A stretch of DNA of 64,000 nt from an uncultured Eubacteriales bacterium (GTDB lineage: Bacteria > Bacillota > Clostridia > Oscillospirales > Oscillospiraceae), in NCBI GenBank assembly GCA_900546255.1, contig URCB01000007.1, positions 1 through 64,000 of the forward strand. The letters run 5' to 3'. The translations under genes were made by a program, and so were the position numbers. Below, piece by piece: positions 6,402 to 15,410 of this stretch. Within the stretch, counting starts at the first letter, position 1. Each line of letters opens with the position of its first letter. Under the pieces are notes generated by a model. The model was not told where the DNA came from. It saw only the letters and a list, made by a program, of their open reading frames with translations, and ran no database searches.

Positions 6402-7625
6402 TCACGCCGTGGCGTTTTCCCCGCCGGCGTGGGCATCGGACCACGCCTGTTCCAAGGCAGACCAGTCCCGGTTGGGGAGGAGCTCCGTCCAGATCTCGTA
6501 GGGGGCGTCCTCCTGGTCGGTGTGCATGGTGTAGGCGTGGGCGTTGGTGGCCTCCTGGATCTGGGCATAGTACCAGGCGGACTCCGGGTTGTCCGGCCAG
6601 GTGACCATGTTGTCCAGCAGGTGGTCCGCGTCGGGGTGGCGGTCCACGGTCCGGTTGACCATGGTCACCGCCTCGGCCCGGGTGATGTTCTGCTGCGGAC
6701 GGAAGGTGCCGTCCTCATACCCATCCACAATGCCGGCATTGGCGGCCTCGTTGATGTACTCCGCCGCCCAGTGGCCGTCAATGTCGGGGAAGCGGTTTCC
6801 GCCGTCATAGCTGGCCTCCAAGAAGCGCGCCGTAATGGTGGCGAACTCCGCTCTCGTAATGTTCCCATCGGGCCGGAAGGTGCCGTCCTCGTAGCCGTCC
6901 AGGATGCCGGCGTTGCTGAGGGTGGAGACGGCGCTGTTGTACCAGGCGTCGGCAGGCACATCCGTGTAGTCGTTGGTCTGGCTCCAGAACTTGTCCCGGC
7001 TCTCGTCGGTGAGGAGACGGAAGAAGATGGTGGCCACCTCTGCCCGGGTGATGTTCCCCTCGGGACGCACCGTGCCGTCTGGGTAGCCCACGATGTAGGC
7101 GTAGTGGTCCTCAGTGTTCAGTTCGGGCTCATCAGGCGTCTCCGTCTCAGGAGGAACGGATGGTTCCGTGGGGTTTACAGGGGTTTCCGGCGTGGTGGTT
7201 TCCTTCTCTGTTGTCCCACCATCGTGGGTCTGTCCTGTTACATTCACAGTGTTGGAAAGGCTGCTGTCGGCATCGCTGCTTTGGACCGTGTAGACAGCCG
7301 TGAGCGTCACGGGATCACTGTCAGCAGGCAGGCTGGCAATGGTCAAGGTGCCGTCCTCCCCCTGCGTCACGCCTTCGGGCAGATCGACCCAAGTTACGGT
7401 TTGGCCATTGGACATCGTATCATTGACAAGAACATCCAACAAATCCAAAGTGCCGCTGTTCGTCACAGTAACGGTGTAGGTAAGTTCATCGCCTACAGAA
7501 ACACTTCCGCCTGCATAGTCCTCGCCATTGACCTGCGTCAAGACCTTTTCCACCGTCAGATCTGCCTCTCCTTGGCGGTAGACCAATACAAAAGAAAAAA
7601 GACGAGTGTTCCTACAGCGTTTCAA
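6402..7625 (-). pseudogene. 5'-truncated S-layer homology / DUF11 surface protein
   Basis: The readable frame encodes a DUF11-type adhesin repeat (ADLTVEKVLTQVNGEDYAGG onward, with YTVTVTNSG), a Thr/Pro/Glu linker, then three S-layer homology domains recognisable by GYPDGTVRPEGNITRAE, GYEDGTFRPDGNITRAE and GYEDGTFRPQQNITRAE. SLH domains anchor proteins to cell-wall polymer. No signal peptide is present. The first 18 codons lie inside the tRNA-Leu terminator hairpin, and the DUF11 domain begins immediately after it. The 5' part of a larger secreted protein is evidently missing. Without export or a proper ribosome site it is probably not functional. Confidence 0.8.
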
Positions 7626-7644
7626 ATGCTATAAGAACACTCGC
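7595..7644 (-). terminator. Terminator of tRNA-Leu
   Basis: On the minus strand CGAGTGTTCTTATAGC pairs with GCTGTAGGAACACTCG with one mismatched position, followed by TCTTTTTTC. It starts within a few bases of the tRNA 3' end and overlaps the first codons of the S-layer remnant. Confidence 0.85.
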
Positions 7645-7646
7645 CA

Positions 7647-7730
7647 TGGTGCGGATGACGGGACTTGAACCCGTACGTCATGGACACACGCCCCTCAAAC
7701 GTGCCTGTCTACCAGTTCCAGCACATCCGC
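7647..7730 (-). tRNA. tRNA-Leu (anticodon GAG)
   Basis: The minus strand folds into a class II tRNA. The acceptor GCGGATG pairs with CATCCGC, the D arm contains CTGGTAGAC, and the anticodon stem CACGT/GCGTG encloses TTGAGGG with anticodon GAG. A long variable arm GTGTCCATGACGT and a T arm ACGGGTTCAAGTCCCGT follow. The discriminator A and the CCA end are encoded (7650-7647). Confidence 0.95.
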
Positions 7731-7748
7731 ATTTTTGGCTGCTAGGAT

Positions 7749-7777
7749 AGTATACTCATTGTGGGACGATTTGTCAA
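7749..7777 (-). promoter_or_regulatory. Promoter of tRNA-Leu
   Basis: On the minus strand a consensus TTGACA (7777-7772) is followed after 17 bases by TATACT (7754-7749), about 20 bases before the tRNA. Confidence 0.85.
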
Positions 7778-7852
7778 TCCTTTTTTGCGCTTTTCAAAAA
7801 AAGATTTCTATCCCCGGGACGGGCAGGATGGCTGCCTGTCCCGGGGACTCCA

Positions 7853-8779
7853 TTACTCTTTCAGGGAAGGGGGATATACCCCTTGGTCATGCAGGGATTT
7901 TAACGCCTGCTCCACCACAGGCCGGTCCTCCTGATAGGTCACCCCGAACCATACGGCGTCGGTGTGAAGGACAGACACTGTCATCTGGCCCGCAGTGATG
8001 AGGCGGTCCACCAGCACAGGCAGCAGGCACTCCGCCTTCTCCTCTTCTGGGGACAGGCCCTGGAGGAATTCCCGGAAATAGCGGTCCATCTCCTCAAAGA
8101 TCCAAGGCGTAAATCCCCAGAAGTTCATGGAGACAACACTCTCGGGATCCAGCGGAACCTCTTGCGCCGGGTCCGCCGCGTCTACAATAGCGCCATCGGG
8201 ATACTTTTTAATCTTCAGGGTCTCCTTCACCTTCTCCAGCTTCCCGTCCTTCAGCTGGCAGACCCCCCGGGAGACGGTGCCGTTGTCACTGACGGTGTTC
8301 TTGAGCCGATAGCCCACCATGGTCCCCTGCCCCACCGGCGGAAGGGCCAGCAGTTCCTGGAGAATGGTGGCAAAGGCAGACACCCCGTAGTAGTCATCGG
8401 CGTTGATGATGGCAAAGGGCTCCTCCACCAGGTCCCGGGCGCATAGAGCCGCGTGGACCGTGCCAAAGGGCTTGGTACGGCCCTCAGGAATGGTATAAAA
8501 TCCGGGGACACTGGAAAAGTCCTGCACCGCATAGGCCACTTCCACCGGCTCCCCCTGAGGGGTGCGCATGGTTTGGATGCGGTCGCCGCACAGGGCGCGG
8601 ATGGTAGGCTCCATCCCCGGTTTGATGATAAAGACAATTTTGTGGAACCCGGCTCGCACTGCGTCATACACCGAGTATTCCATAATGGCCTCCCCGTGGG
8701 GGCCAATGCCGTCGGTTTGTTTTTCTCCGCCATAGCGGGAACCCATACCGGCGGCCATGATCACCAAAGCTGCTTTCAT
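7853..8779 (-). CDS. Nucleotidyltransferase family protein (NDP-sugar pyrophosphorylase-like)
   Basis: A 308-residue GT-A-type nucleotidyltransferase. The N-terminus has the nucleotide-binding signature AAGMGSRYGGEKQTDGIG, a divergent form of GxGTRxxPxTxxxPK. INADDYYG (about residues 128-135) supplies the metal-binding aspartates. The C-terminal part is unique to this subfamily, which often appears in Clostridia as a sugar nucleotidyltransferase of unknown substrate. The start at 8779 is preceded by GGAG 9-10 bases upstream. Neighbours give no pathway hint. Confidence 0.8.
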   Translation of the reverse strand: MKAALVIMAAGMGSRYGGEKQTDGIGPHGEAIMEYSVYDAVRAGFHKIVFIIKPGMEPTIRALCGDRIQTMRTPQGEPVEVAYAVQDFSSVPGFYTIPEGRTKPFGTVHAALCARDLVEEPFAIINADDYYGVSAFATILQELLALPPVGQGTMVGYRLKNTVSDNGTVSRGVCQLKDGKLEKVKETLKIKKYPDGAIVDAADPAQEVPLDPESVVSMNFWGFTPWIFEEMDRYFREFLQGLSPEEEKAECLLPVLVDRLITAGQMTVSVLHTDAVWFGVTYQEDRPVVEQALKSLHDQGVYPPSLKE

Positions 8780-8980
8780 ATCCGTATCGCTCCATTTCAC
8801 CGCAGCAAGCGGGTTTTTCTTGCCCCATTATACTATGCCCAACGGATTTTTTCCATCATACGGCCTGGGTTTTTTGTCAATTCTTGCAACTTTTTGCCCG
8901 AACCCCCTATTCTCTGCCGGAAAATGTGGTACAATACCCTTAGAATCCACGGCCCCAACACCAATGAAGGAGGTTTTCCC

Positions 8981-9604
8981 ATGGAACAACTGACCCTGCG
9001 CTGGCACGGCCACGCCTGCTTTACCCTGACCTGCCAGGACTTTACCGTGGTCTTCGACCCCTATGAGGACAATTATGTCCCAGGCTTCCCTCCCCTGCAT
9101 CTCTCTGCAGACCTGGTGCTCTGCTCCCATCAGCACAACGACCACAACGCCGCGGGCATCGTCTCCCTGCGCACCGGACATGACAATCCCTTCCACATCA
9201 CAGAAATCCCCACTTTCCACGACCCCGAAGGGGGCAAACTGCGGGGGACCAATACTATTCATCTGCTGGAAGTGGGGAAGCTCCGGGTGGCCCACTTTGG
9301 GGACCTTGGCTGCCCCCTGACGCCGCTCCAGCGTGCTGACTTGCTCCACTTGGATGTTGCCATGGTTCCCGTAGGTGGCTACTACACCATCGGCCCCGAA
9401 GAGGCCAAGGCGCTGATCGATGATCTGCAGCCCAAAGTGGTCATCCCCATGCACTACCGCATGGGCCAGGTGGGTCTGCCTGCCGTGGGGGAAGTGGAGG
9501 ACTTCTTGTCCCTGGTGGACGATTACGTCTACTACCCCGGCGATACCATCTCCATCAACCGTGGTACCCGTCCGCAAATTGCCGTACTGTCCTTCCAGGG
9601 CTAA
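8981..9604 (+). CDS. MBL-fold metal-dependent hydrolase (UlaG-like)
   Basis: A 207-residue metallo-beta-lactamase-fold protein. Motifs in order are WHGHACF, FDPYEDN, LVLCSHQHNDHN (metal-binding histidine motif), HFGDLG and VIPMHYR. This compact form, without the extra domain of true beta-lactamases, matches the UlaG/UPF0173-type lactonase-like hydrolases, whose substrates are mostly unknown. AAGGAGG lies 8 bases before the ATG. A TGGTACAAT extended -10 box stands near 8929-8937. It is divergent from the nucleotidyltransferase. Confidence 0.85.
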   Translation: MEQLTLRWHGHACFTLTCQDFTVVFDPYEDNYVPGFPPLHLSADLVLCSHQHNDHNAAGIVSLRTGHDNPFHITEIPTFHDPEGGKLRGTNTIHLLEVGKLRVAHFGDLGCPLTPLQRADLLHLDVAMVPVGGYYTIGPEEAKALIDDLQPKVVIPMHYRMGQVGLPAVGEVEDFLSLVDDYVYYPGDTISINRGTRPQIAVLSFQG

Positions 9605-9628
9605 GAACACAGCCGTTTCTGACGCTAC

Positions 9629-9675
9629 AACGCGCCACCTTCCGTATTCTCTGCGGAAGGCGGCGCGTTTCTCTT
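9629..9675. terminator. Terminator between convergent genes
   Basis: AACGCGCCACCTTCCG pairs with CGGAAGGCGGCGCGTT with one mismatch, then a T-rich run. It lies between the MBL gene (plus) and the radical SAM gene (minus). Confidence 0.8.
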
Positions 9676-9687
9676 TGGTGGAAAGGG

Positions 9688-10566
9688 TTACAGTGCCCGG
9701 TACTTTTCGCTGCGGATCCGCTGCTTACCGCCCAGGGCGTCGTCGATCATTTGCAGGAATTTCTCTCGGTCATCCGGCAGGGTTCCCTTGAGGGGCAGGT
9801 AGTTGGACGCATGGTTGCTGGTAAAGTGGAAGGGGCCGTAGTTCAGCCCCGCCACCAGGGCCCGGGTCTCCTCCAGGTATTCCCGCGGGGTAATCATCTG
9901 GAAGCGGCCCTCCCGCACGTCCTGGTACATGGGAGAGTTGGGTTCCGGCATGTAGGACAGGCAGGAGACGTGGTTGGCCTGCATCCGGTTCAGGACTTTG
10001 ATGGTCTCCTCCACATGTTTTTTGGATGGCTCTCCGGGGCCGGCCAGGCCCAGGATCACCGTCACCCACAGGTCGATGCCAGCATTTTTCAGCAGGGCCG
10101 CAGCCTGGAGCATCTGCTCCGAGGTGACCCCCTTGTTCACCTTTTTCAGCAGGTCGTCCCATCCGGACTCCACCCCCAGGTAGGCCCGGGTGAGGCCAGC
10201 CTGCCGCAGCTCGATGAGCTGCTCCTGGCTCTTGGTCATGGTGCTCCGGGTACCGGCGTACACCGTCACCTGCCGCAGACGGGGGAAGGCAGCATACAGC
10301 GCCTCCAGGATCTGCAGCAGGTGAGCCTGCCGCATGACAATGGCATCCCCATCGCAGAGGAACACTTTATCCACGTTGTTGGGCCCATAGTATTCCCGGG
10401 CCATGGCAATGTCCTCAATGATCTCCTTCATGGGGCGGACGTGGAACTTCTTCGTCTTGTACATCCCGCAGAAGGTGCACTTGTTGTGGGAACAGCCCAC
10501 GGTACACTGGAGCAGATAGCTCCGCCACTCCCCGGGGGGACGATAAATTTGACCTTCATATCGCAT
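9688..10566 (-). CDS. Radical SAM protein
   Basis: A 292-residue protein with an N-terminal cysteine cluster CTVGCSHNKCTFCGMY (residues 21-36) that should bind the [4Fe-4S] cluster used to cleave S-adenosylmethionine. FLCDGDAI (about residue 69) and YLGVESGWDDLL (about 130) are typical strand ends of the radical SAM barrel. A C-terminal region follows with no extra cluster motif. It belongs to a widespread Firmicute family of unknown reaction. It lies upstream of nothing on its strand, with the DUF951 gene 18 bases before its start, probably cotranscribed. Confidence 0.88.
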   Translation of the reverse strand: MRYEGQIYRPPGEWRSYLLQCTVGCSHNKCTFCGMYKTKKFHVRPMKEIIEDIAMAREYYGPNNVDKVFLCDGDAIVMRQAHLLQILEALYAAFPRLRQVTVYAGTRSTMTKSQEQLIELRQAGLTRAYLGVESGWDDLLKKVNKGVTSEQMLQAAALLKNAGIDLWVTVILGLAGPGEPSKKHVEETIKVLNRMQANHVSCLSYMPEPNSPMYQDVREGRFQMITPREYLEETRALVAGLNYGPFHFTSNHASNYLPLKGTLPDDREKFLQMIDDALGGKQRIRSEKYRAL

Positions 10567-10584
10567 AAAAACACGCCTCCTGTC

Positions 10585-10779
10585 TCAATCGGCACGGGGT
10601 GCCGAAGGTATGATTTTTTTCACCGCTTTCTCTGCCTTTCGCCGGGGGAGCATGACTTCCCGGCCGCAGCCGGTGCAGCGAAGACGGAAGTCCATCCCCA
10701 CCCGGAGAACCTCCCATTGACGGGAGCCGCAGGGATGCTCTTTCTTCATCTCCAAGACGTCACCAGGCTGAATCTCCAT
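10585..10779 (-). CDS. DUF951 family protein
   Basis: A 64-residue zinc-ribbon-like small protein of the DUF951 family, recognised by [33 protein letters not shown] and the basic tail [12 protein letters not shown]. Cysteines in HPCG and CTGCGR may bind metal. Many Firmicutes carry it beside ribosome or chromosome maintenance genes; its role is unknown. The ATG at 10779 is preferred over the one at 10785 because AGGAGG is then 9 rather than 3 bases away. Confidence 0.88.
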   Translation of the reverse strand: MEIQPGDVLEMKKEHPCGSRQWEVLRVGMDFRLRCTGCGREVMLPRRKAEKAVKKIIPSAPRAD

Positions 10780-10883
10780 GGGCATACACCTCCTTCCGGC
10801 GTGGTTGGCAAGTTTCTAGGGTTGCATGAATATAGTGAAGGCAGACTTTGTCTCACCTTGCAGCACAGAAAGGAAGGCCATAT

Positions 10884-11798
10884 ATGTCCAACCTATATCC
10901 TCCGGAAGGGCGCCTTCTGCACACCCTCCAGAACCGGGCCAACGTGGAAACCCTGTCCCGTCTCCGCCAGGCCATGGCCCGAGAAACCGTCGTGGAGGGA
11001 CGGGTGACCCTCTGCACCCCTGCCCACGATCTGGTGGTGCAGTTGGGCCCTTTTACCGGAACCATCCCCCGGGAAGAGGCCGCCTTGGGCATCCGGGAGG
11101 GCACCGCCCGGGAGATTTCCATCCTCTCCCGGGTGGGAAAGCCCGTCTCCTGCGTGGTCACCCAGGTGGAGGGCTCCCTCCTGCTCTCCCGCCGGCGGGC
11201 CCAGGAACTGGCCTTGGAAGCCCTTCTGGCCTGCCCCCCGGGCACCGTGCTTCCCGCTACGGTGACCCACCTGGCCGGCTTTGGCGCCTTTGTCGATGTC
11301 GGGTGCGGCGTGGTATCCATGATCGGGATTGAAAACTGCTCGGTCTCCCGGATCTCCCATCCCGCCCGGCGGTTTACGGTGGGCCAGGAGATCTACACCG
11401 TGCTCACCGGCACAGACCGGTCCCTGGGGCGTCTCTACCTCTCCCACAAAGAGTTATTGGGAACCTGGCAGGAAAATGCCGCCCGCTTCTCCCCTGGCAT
11501 GACCGTCACCGGCTGGGTACGGGGGGTGCAGCTCTACGGCACCTTTGTGGAGCTGGCCCCCAACCTCACAGGGCTGGCCGACCAGACCGAAGGCCTCCAG
11601 GAGGATGACCGGGTGTCTGTCTACCTCAAGGCCATTCTACCGGACCGGATGAAGGTGAAGCTGACCATTCTGCAAACCCTGCCCCCCCAAAGTGCGCCGG
11701 ATCCGCTCCCCTACTTCATCACAGCAGGCCATCTCTCCCGTTGGGTGTACTCTCCCCCGGAACGCAGGGGGGAGGTCATCGAAACGGTCTTCGATTAA
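10884..11798 (+). CDS. S1 RNA-binding domain protein
   Basis: A 304-residue protein with at least two clear S1 OB-folds: residues about 125-195 (GTVLPATVTHLAGFGAFVDV) and about 205-270 (GMTVTGWVRGVQLYGTFVEL). A more divergent one lies at 37-100. It resembles the short S1-like proteins of Clostridia rather than full ribosomal protein S1, and probably binds RNA or ribosomes. AGGAAGG lies 7 bases before the ATG. Its stop overlaps that of rarA tail to tail (11795-11798), so no terminator separates the convergent genes. Confidence 0.85.
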   Translation: MSNLYPPEGRLLHTLQNRANVETLSRLRQAMARETVVEGRVTLCTPAHDLVVQLGPFTGTIPREEAALGIREGTAREISILSRVGKPVSCVVTQVEGSLLLSRRRAQELALEALLACPPGTVLPATVTHLAGFGAFVDVGCGVVSMIGIENCSVSRISHPARRFTVGQEIYTVLTGTDRSLGRLYLSHKELLGTWQENAARFSPGMTVTGWVRGVQLYGTFVELAPNLTGLADQTEGLQEDDRVSVYLKAILPDRMKVKLTILQTLPPQSAPDPLPYFITAGHLSRWVYSPPERRGEVIETVFD

Positions 11799-13063
11799 CC
11801 TTCCCCCTTGACCCGGGCCCAATACTGCTTTGCGGCCTGTTCGGTCTTATTCTCTCCGTAGTGGTAGTAGACCCGATCCTTCAACGGGTCGGGGAGATAT
11901 TGCTGCTTCACATAGTGATTGGGATAATCATGGGCATAGCGGTACTCCAGGCCATGGCCTAGGTTCGCCGCGCCACCATAGTGGGCGTCCCGGAGGTCCG
12001 ATGGCACTTCCCCGCTCCGGCCGGCCCGCAGGTCGGCCAGGGCGCCCTCCATGGCCAGGATGGCGCTGTTGGATTTGGGGGCCGTGGCCAGGAAAATGGC
12101 CGCCTGGGCCAGAGGGATCCTGGCCTCCGGCAGACCCAGCATGTTGGCACTGTCCACGCAGGCCTTCACCACTGCCACTGCCTGGGGATGGGCCAGCCCC
12201 ACGTCCTCACTGGCGATCACCATCAGCCGGCGGCAGGGGGAGATGAGGTCCCCCGCCTCCAGCAGCCGGGCCAGGTAATGGACGGCTGCGTCCGGGTCCG
12301 AGCCTCGGATGGACTTCTGAAAGGCCGAAAGGAGGTCATAGTGACTGTCCCCATCCCGGTCATACCGGTTGGCCGACCGCTGGGCCACCATCTGGGTTTC
12401 CGCCAGGGTGAGGACAACCTCTCCAGGGTCCTGGGCATGGGCGGCGAAGAGGGCCTCCACCGCATTGAGGGCCTTGCGCACATCCCCGGCACAGCTGCGG
12501 GCCACGTGCTCCGGCACCCCAGTCTCCCAGTGCACCTCCGCCCCCCGGGTCTGGGCCAGGGTGCGGATGCCCCGCTCCACCACGGGCAGCACCTCCTCCG
12601 GGGCCAGGGGTTTAAACTCGAACACCGTGGACCGGCTGAGAACCGCATTGTAGACGTAGAAGTAGGGATTCTCTGTGGTGGAGGCAATGAGAGTCAGTTT
12701 CCCATTCTCCATAAACTCCAGCAGGGATTGCTGCTGTTTCTTGTTGAAGTACTGAATCTCATCCAGATACAGCACCACCCCTTCCGGGGCCAGCAGTGTG
12801 CCCACATCGGCGGTGATGGCCTTGATATCCGCCAGAGACGCCGTGGTGGCATTGAGGCGGTAGAACGGCCGGTGAATGCGGGCGGCGGCAATCTCCGCCA
12901 CGGTGGTCTTTCCGGTGCCGGAGGGGCCGTAGAAGATCAGGTTGGGGATGGTTCCCCCTTGGATGATCCGCCGCAGCACGCCCCCCTCCCCCAGGATATG
13001 CCGCTGCCCGGCCACTTCGTCCAGGGATTTGGGGCGAAGTTGGTCTGCCAGAGGTTGGTACAT
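11795..13063 (-). CDS. rarA: Replication-associated recombination protein A (AAA+ ATPase)
   Basis: A 422-residue clamp-loader-like AAA+ ATPase of the RarA/MgsA/WRNIP1 family. It shows the RPKSLDEVAGQ entry motif, Walker A GPSGTGKTT (residues 46-54), Walker B LYLDEIQ, sensor 1 STTENPY, and the RarA-specific tail IPLAQAAIFLATAPKSNS and YRYAHDYPNHYV. It acts at stalled replication forks. Length and motifs are complete. It lies alone between the S1 gene (convergent) and glyA (same strand, separated by a terminator). Confidence 0.95.
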   Translation of the reverse strand: MYQPLADQLRPKSLDEVAGQRHILGEGGVLRRIIQGGTIPNLIFYGPSGTGKTTVAEIAAARIHRPFYRLNATTASLADIKAITADVGTLLAPEGVVLYLDEIQYFNKKQQQSLLEFMENGKLTLIASTTENPYFYVYNAVLSRSTVFEFKPLAPEEVLPVVERGIRTLAQTRGAEVHWETGVPEHVARSCAGDVRKALNAVEALFAAHAQDPGEVVLTLAETQMVAQRSANRYDRDGDSHYDLLSAFQKSIRGSDPDAAVHYLARLLEAGDLISPCRRLMVIASEDVGLAHPQAVAVVKACVDSANMLGLPEARIPLAQAAIFLATAPKSNSAILAMEGALADLRAGRSGEVPSDLRDAHYGGAANLGHGLEYRYAHDYPNHYVKQQYLPDPLKDRVYYHYGENKTEQAAKQYWARVKGEG

Positions 13064-13090
13064 GGGCTCCCTCCCTTCGATCAGAAATGG

Positions 13091-13128
13091 AATAGAGAGG
13101 ACGACAGAATGCCGTCCTCTCTATTTTA
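13091..13128. terminator. Terminator after glyA
   Basis: AATAGAGAGGACG (13091-13103) pairs with CGTCCTCTCTATT (13113-13125). It stands between the 3' end of glyA and the start of rarA on the same strand. Confidence 0.8.
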
Positions 13129-13168
13129 TCAGCAAAAGGTTCCGGTGTAAAGGCTGTCCCCCGTGGGT

Positions 13169-14413
13169 TTACTCGTAGAGGGGATACTTGGCCGTGATCT
13201 CCGCCACAGCGGCACGGATCTCGTCCTGCTTGGTGTCAAACTCGGTGGCGGTCTTCCAGATGAGCTGGCCGATGACCTTCATATCCTCCTCCCGCAGGCC
13301 GCGGCTGGTGGCGGCGGGGACGCCCACCCGGATGCCGCTGGTAACGAAGGGGGACTGGGGATCGTCGGGGATGGTGTTCTTGTTCACGGTGATGTTCACC
13401 TGGTCCAGGCGCTTCTCCATCTCCTTGCCGGTGATGTTGGCCGGGCGGAGGTCCACCAGCATCAGGTGGTTGTCCGTGCCGCCGGAGACCAGCTGGAAGC
13501 CGGCGTCCATCAGGCTCTGGGCCAGGACCTTGGCGTTCTTCAGAATCTGCTCCTGATAGGTCTTAAACTCCGGCTTCATGGCCTCGCCAAAGGCCACTGC
13601 CTTGGCGGTGATGATGTGCATCAGGGGGCCGCCCTGGGAGCCGGGGAAGATGGCCTTGTCGATCTTCTTGGCATGCTCCTCCTTGCACAGGATCACGCCG
13701 CCACGGGGGCCCCGGAGGGTCTTATGGGTGGTGGTGGTGACCACGTCAGCATAGGGCACGGGGGAGGGGTGCAGGCCCGCGGCCACCAGGCCGGCAATGT
13801 GGGCCATGTCCACGAAGAGGTAGGCCCCCACTTCATCGGCAATCTCCCGGAAGGCCTTGAAGTCGATGATCCGGGGATAGGCGGAGGCGCCGGCAATGAT
13901 CATCTTGGGCTTGTGCTGCTTGGCCAGGTCCCGCACCTGGTCATAGTCGATGCGGTGGGTCTTCGGATCCACACCGTAGGGGACGATGTTGTAGTTCAAG
14001 CCGGAGAAGTTCACCGGGCTGCCGTGGGTGAGGTGGCCGCCGTTGTCCAGGTTCATGCCCAGCACCGTGTCCCCCACGTTGCACAGGGCCTGGTAGACGG
14101 CATAGTTGGCGGAAGCGCCGCTGTGGGGCTGAACGTTCACGTGGTCAGCGCCGAAGAGGGCCTTGGCCCGGTCCCGGGCGATGTTTTCCACCACGTCCAC
14201 GCACTCACAGCCGCCGTAATACCGCTTGCCGGGATATCCTTCGGCATACTTGTTGGTGAGCACAGAGGAGGCCGCTGCCAGCACGGCTTCGCTGACAAAG
14301 TTCTCCGAGGCGATGAGCTCAATGTTTCTGCGCTGGCGGTCGTACTCCGCCTTCACGGCGTTGCCCACCTGGGGGTCCTGCTGGATCAGAAAATCAATAA
14401 CATCTTTGACCAC
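13169..14413 (-). CDS. glyA: Serine hydroxymethyltransferase
   Basis: A 414-residue PLP enzyme that interconverts serine and glycine with transfer of the one-carbon unit to tetrahydrofolate. The substrate region [11 protein letters not shown], the folate-side loop [10 protein letters not shown] and the PLP-lysine motif [14 protein letters not shown] (about residue 228) are all present. Length is normal. The start is a GTG at 14413 preceded by AAGGAG 8 bases away. It is a monocistronic unit with its own promoter and terminator. Confidence 0.97.
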   Translation of the reverse strand: MVKDVIDFLIQQDPQVGNAVKAEYDRQRRNIELIASENFVSEAVLAAASSVLTNKYAEGYPGKRYYGGCECVDVVENIARDRAKALFGADHVNVQPHSGASANYAVYQALCNVGDTVLGMNLDNGGHLTHGSPVNFSGLNYNIVPYGVDPKTHRIDYDQVRDLAKQHKPKMIIAGASAYPRIIDFKAFREIADEVGAYLFVDMAHIAGLVAAGLHPSPVPYADVVTTTTHKTLRGPRGGVILCKEEHAKKIDKAIFPGSQGGPLMHIITAKAVAFGEAMKPEFKTYQEQILKNAKVLAQSLMDAGFQLVSGGTDNHLMLVDLRPANITGKEMEKRLDQVNITVNKNTIPDDPQSPFVTSGIRVGVPAATSRGLREEDMKVIGQLIWKTATEFDTKQDEIRAAVAEITAKYPLYE

Positions 14414-14547
14414 GATACTCGCTCCTTTTCATGTACGGTAAATTTCGGGGTGGCGGGTTTCCCCCTGCGAAAGGTCTGTCGGCAGAGGGAAAAATCATCG
14501 AACGTAATAAGCATCCCTATTATACTCTAAATTTGGAAAAAATCCAA
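14414..14547 (-). promoter_or_regulatory. glyA promoter and 5' leader
   Basis: On the minus strand TTGGAT (14547-14542) and TATAAT (14524-14519) are 17 bases apart. The 100-base leader contains a CCCTCTGC...GCAGGGGG hairpin but none of the landmarks of glycine, folate or purine riboswitches that I can recognise. Confidence 0.75.
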
Positions 14548-14637
14548 TGACGAACTTCCCACTTTGTGCTATACTATTCTCACAAATTTTACAAAAAACA
14601 CCCCGCAAGAATAGAGGAAAAAGGATTCGACTGCCTT

Positions 14638-15285
14638 ATGAAAACACCCCAAGACGTCCGCGCCATTGTCCAGGCGCTGAAAGAGCTTTACCCAGACGGC
14701 ATCTGCTCCCTGCAGTACCAGAAGGATTATGAACTTCTCTTTGCCACCCGTCTCTCCGCCCAGTGCACCGACGAGCGGGTCAACCAGGTGACCCCTGCCC
14801 TCTTTGCCCAGTTCCCTACCCTGGAGGCTCTGGCCGCGGCGGAGCCGGAGGACCTTGAGCCCTACATCCACTCCTGCGGCTTTTTCCGGGCCAAGGCCCG
14901 GGACATTGTCTTTGCCTCCCGGATGCTGCTGGAGAAGTACCACAGCAAGGTGCCCGGCACCATGGAGGAACTCCTGGCCTTGCCTGGGGTGGGCCGAAAG
15001 ACCGCCAACCTGATCCTGGGCGACGTCCACCACACCCCCGGGGTGGTGGTGGCGGACACCCACTGCATCCGCATCACCGGCCTGCTGGGCCTCACCGACG
15101 GCACCAAAGACCCGGGCAAGGTGGAAAAACAGCTGCGGGCCTGCCTGCCCCCGGAGGAGTCCAACGACTTCTGCCACCGGCTGGTCCTCCACGGCCGGGC
15201 GGTGTGCCGGGCCCGGAAGCCCGACTGTCCCCACTGCGTCCTGCGCCCCTGGTGTGACCATTTTCAGAATACCCAGGAGGGGTGA
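14638..15285 (+). CDS. nth: Endonuclease III
   Basis: A 215-residue DNA glycosylase/AP lyase for oxidised pyrimidines in base excision repair. The helix-hairpin-helix LPGVGRKTANLILG contains the catalytic lysine. VVADTHCIRI supplies the catalytic aspartate. The C-terminal CRARKPDCPHCVLRPWC is the four-cysteine [4Fe-4S] loop in C-X6-C-X2-C-X5-C spacing. The start at 14638 gives a protein of normal length. A TATACT box lies at 14570-14575, without a convincing -35. Confidence 0.95.
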   Translation: MKTPQDVRAIVQALKELYPDGICSLQYQKDYELLFATRLSAQCTDERVNQVTPALFAQFPTLEALAAAEPEDLEPYIHSCGFFRAKARDIVFASRMLLEKYHSKVPGTMEELLALPGVGRKTANLILGDVHHTPGVVVADTHCIRITGLLGLTDGTKDPGKVEKQLRACLPPEESNDFCHRLVLHGRAVCRARKPDCPHCVLRPWCDHFQNTQEG

Positions 15286-15301
15286 TGCTCCCCTCTCCCT
15301 C

Positions 15302-15330
15302 TGCGCCGCGGCTCCGCGGCGCATTTTTTT
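15302..15330 (+). terminator. nth terminator
   Basis: TGCGCCGCGG pairs with CCGCGGCGCA around a short loop, followed by seven T residues. Confidence 0.9.
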
Positions 15331-15340
15331 GCTCTGGCAG

Positions 15341-15368
15341 GGAACCTGCACCCTTTCCCAAACGTGTT
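15341..15368 (+). promoter_or_regulatory. Candidate ECF-type promoter (autoregulation of the sigma gene)
   Basis: GGAACC (15341-15346) and CGTGTT (15363-15368) are 16 bases apart, matching the general ECF pattern GGAAC-N16-CGT. It lies 43 bases before the sigma gene. No housekeeping promoter is obvious in the same gap. Confidence 0.65.
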
Positions 15369-15410
15369 AAGGGTGAGGACCTCAAAAACAACGGAAAGGG
15401 GGCAGTCCAT

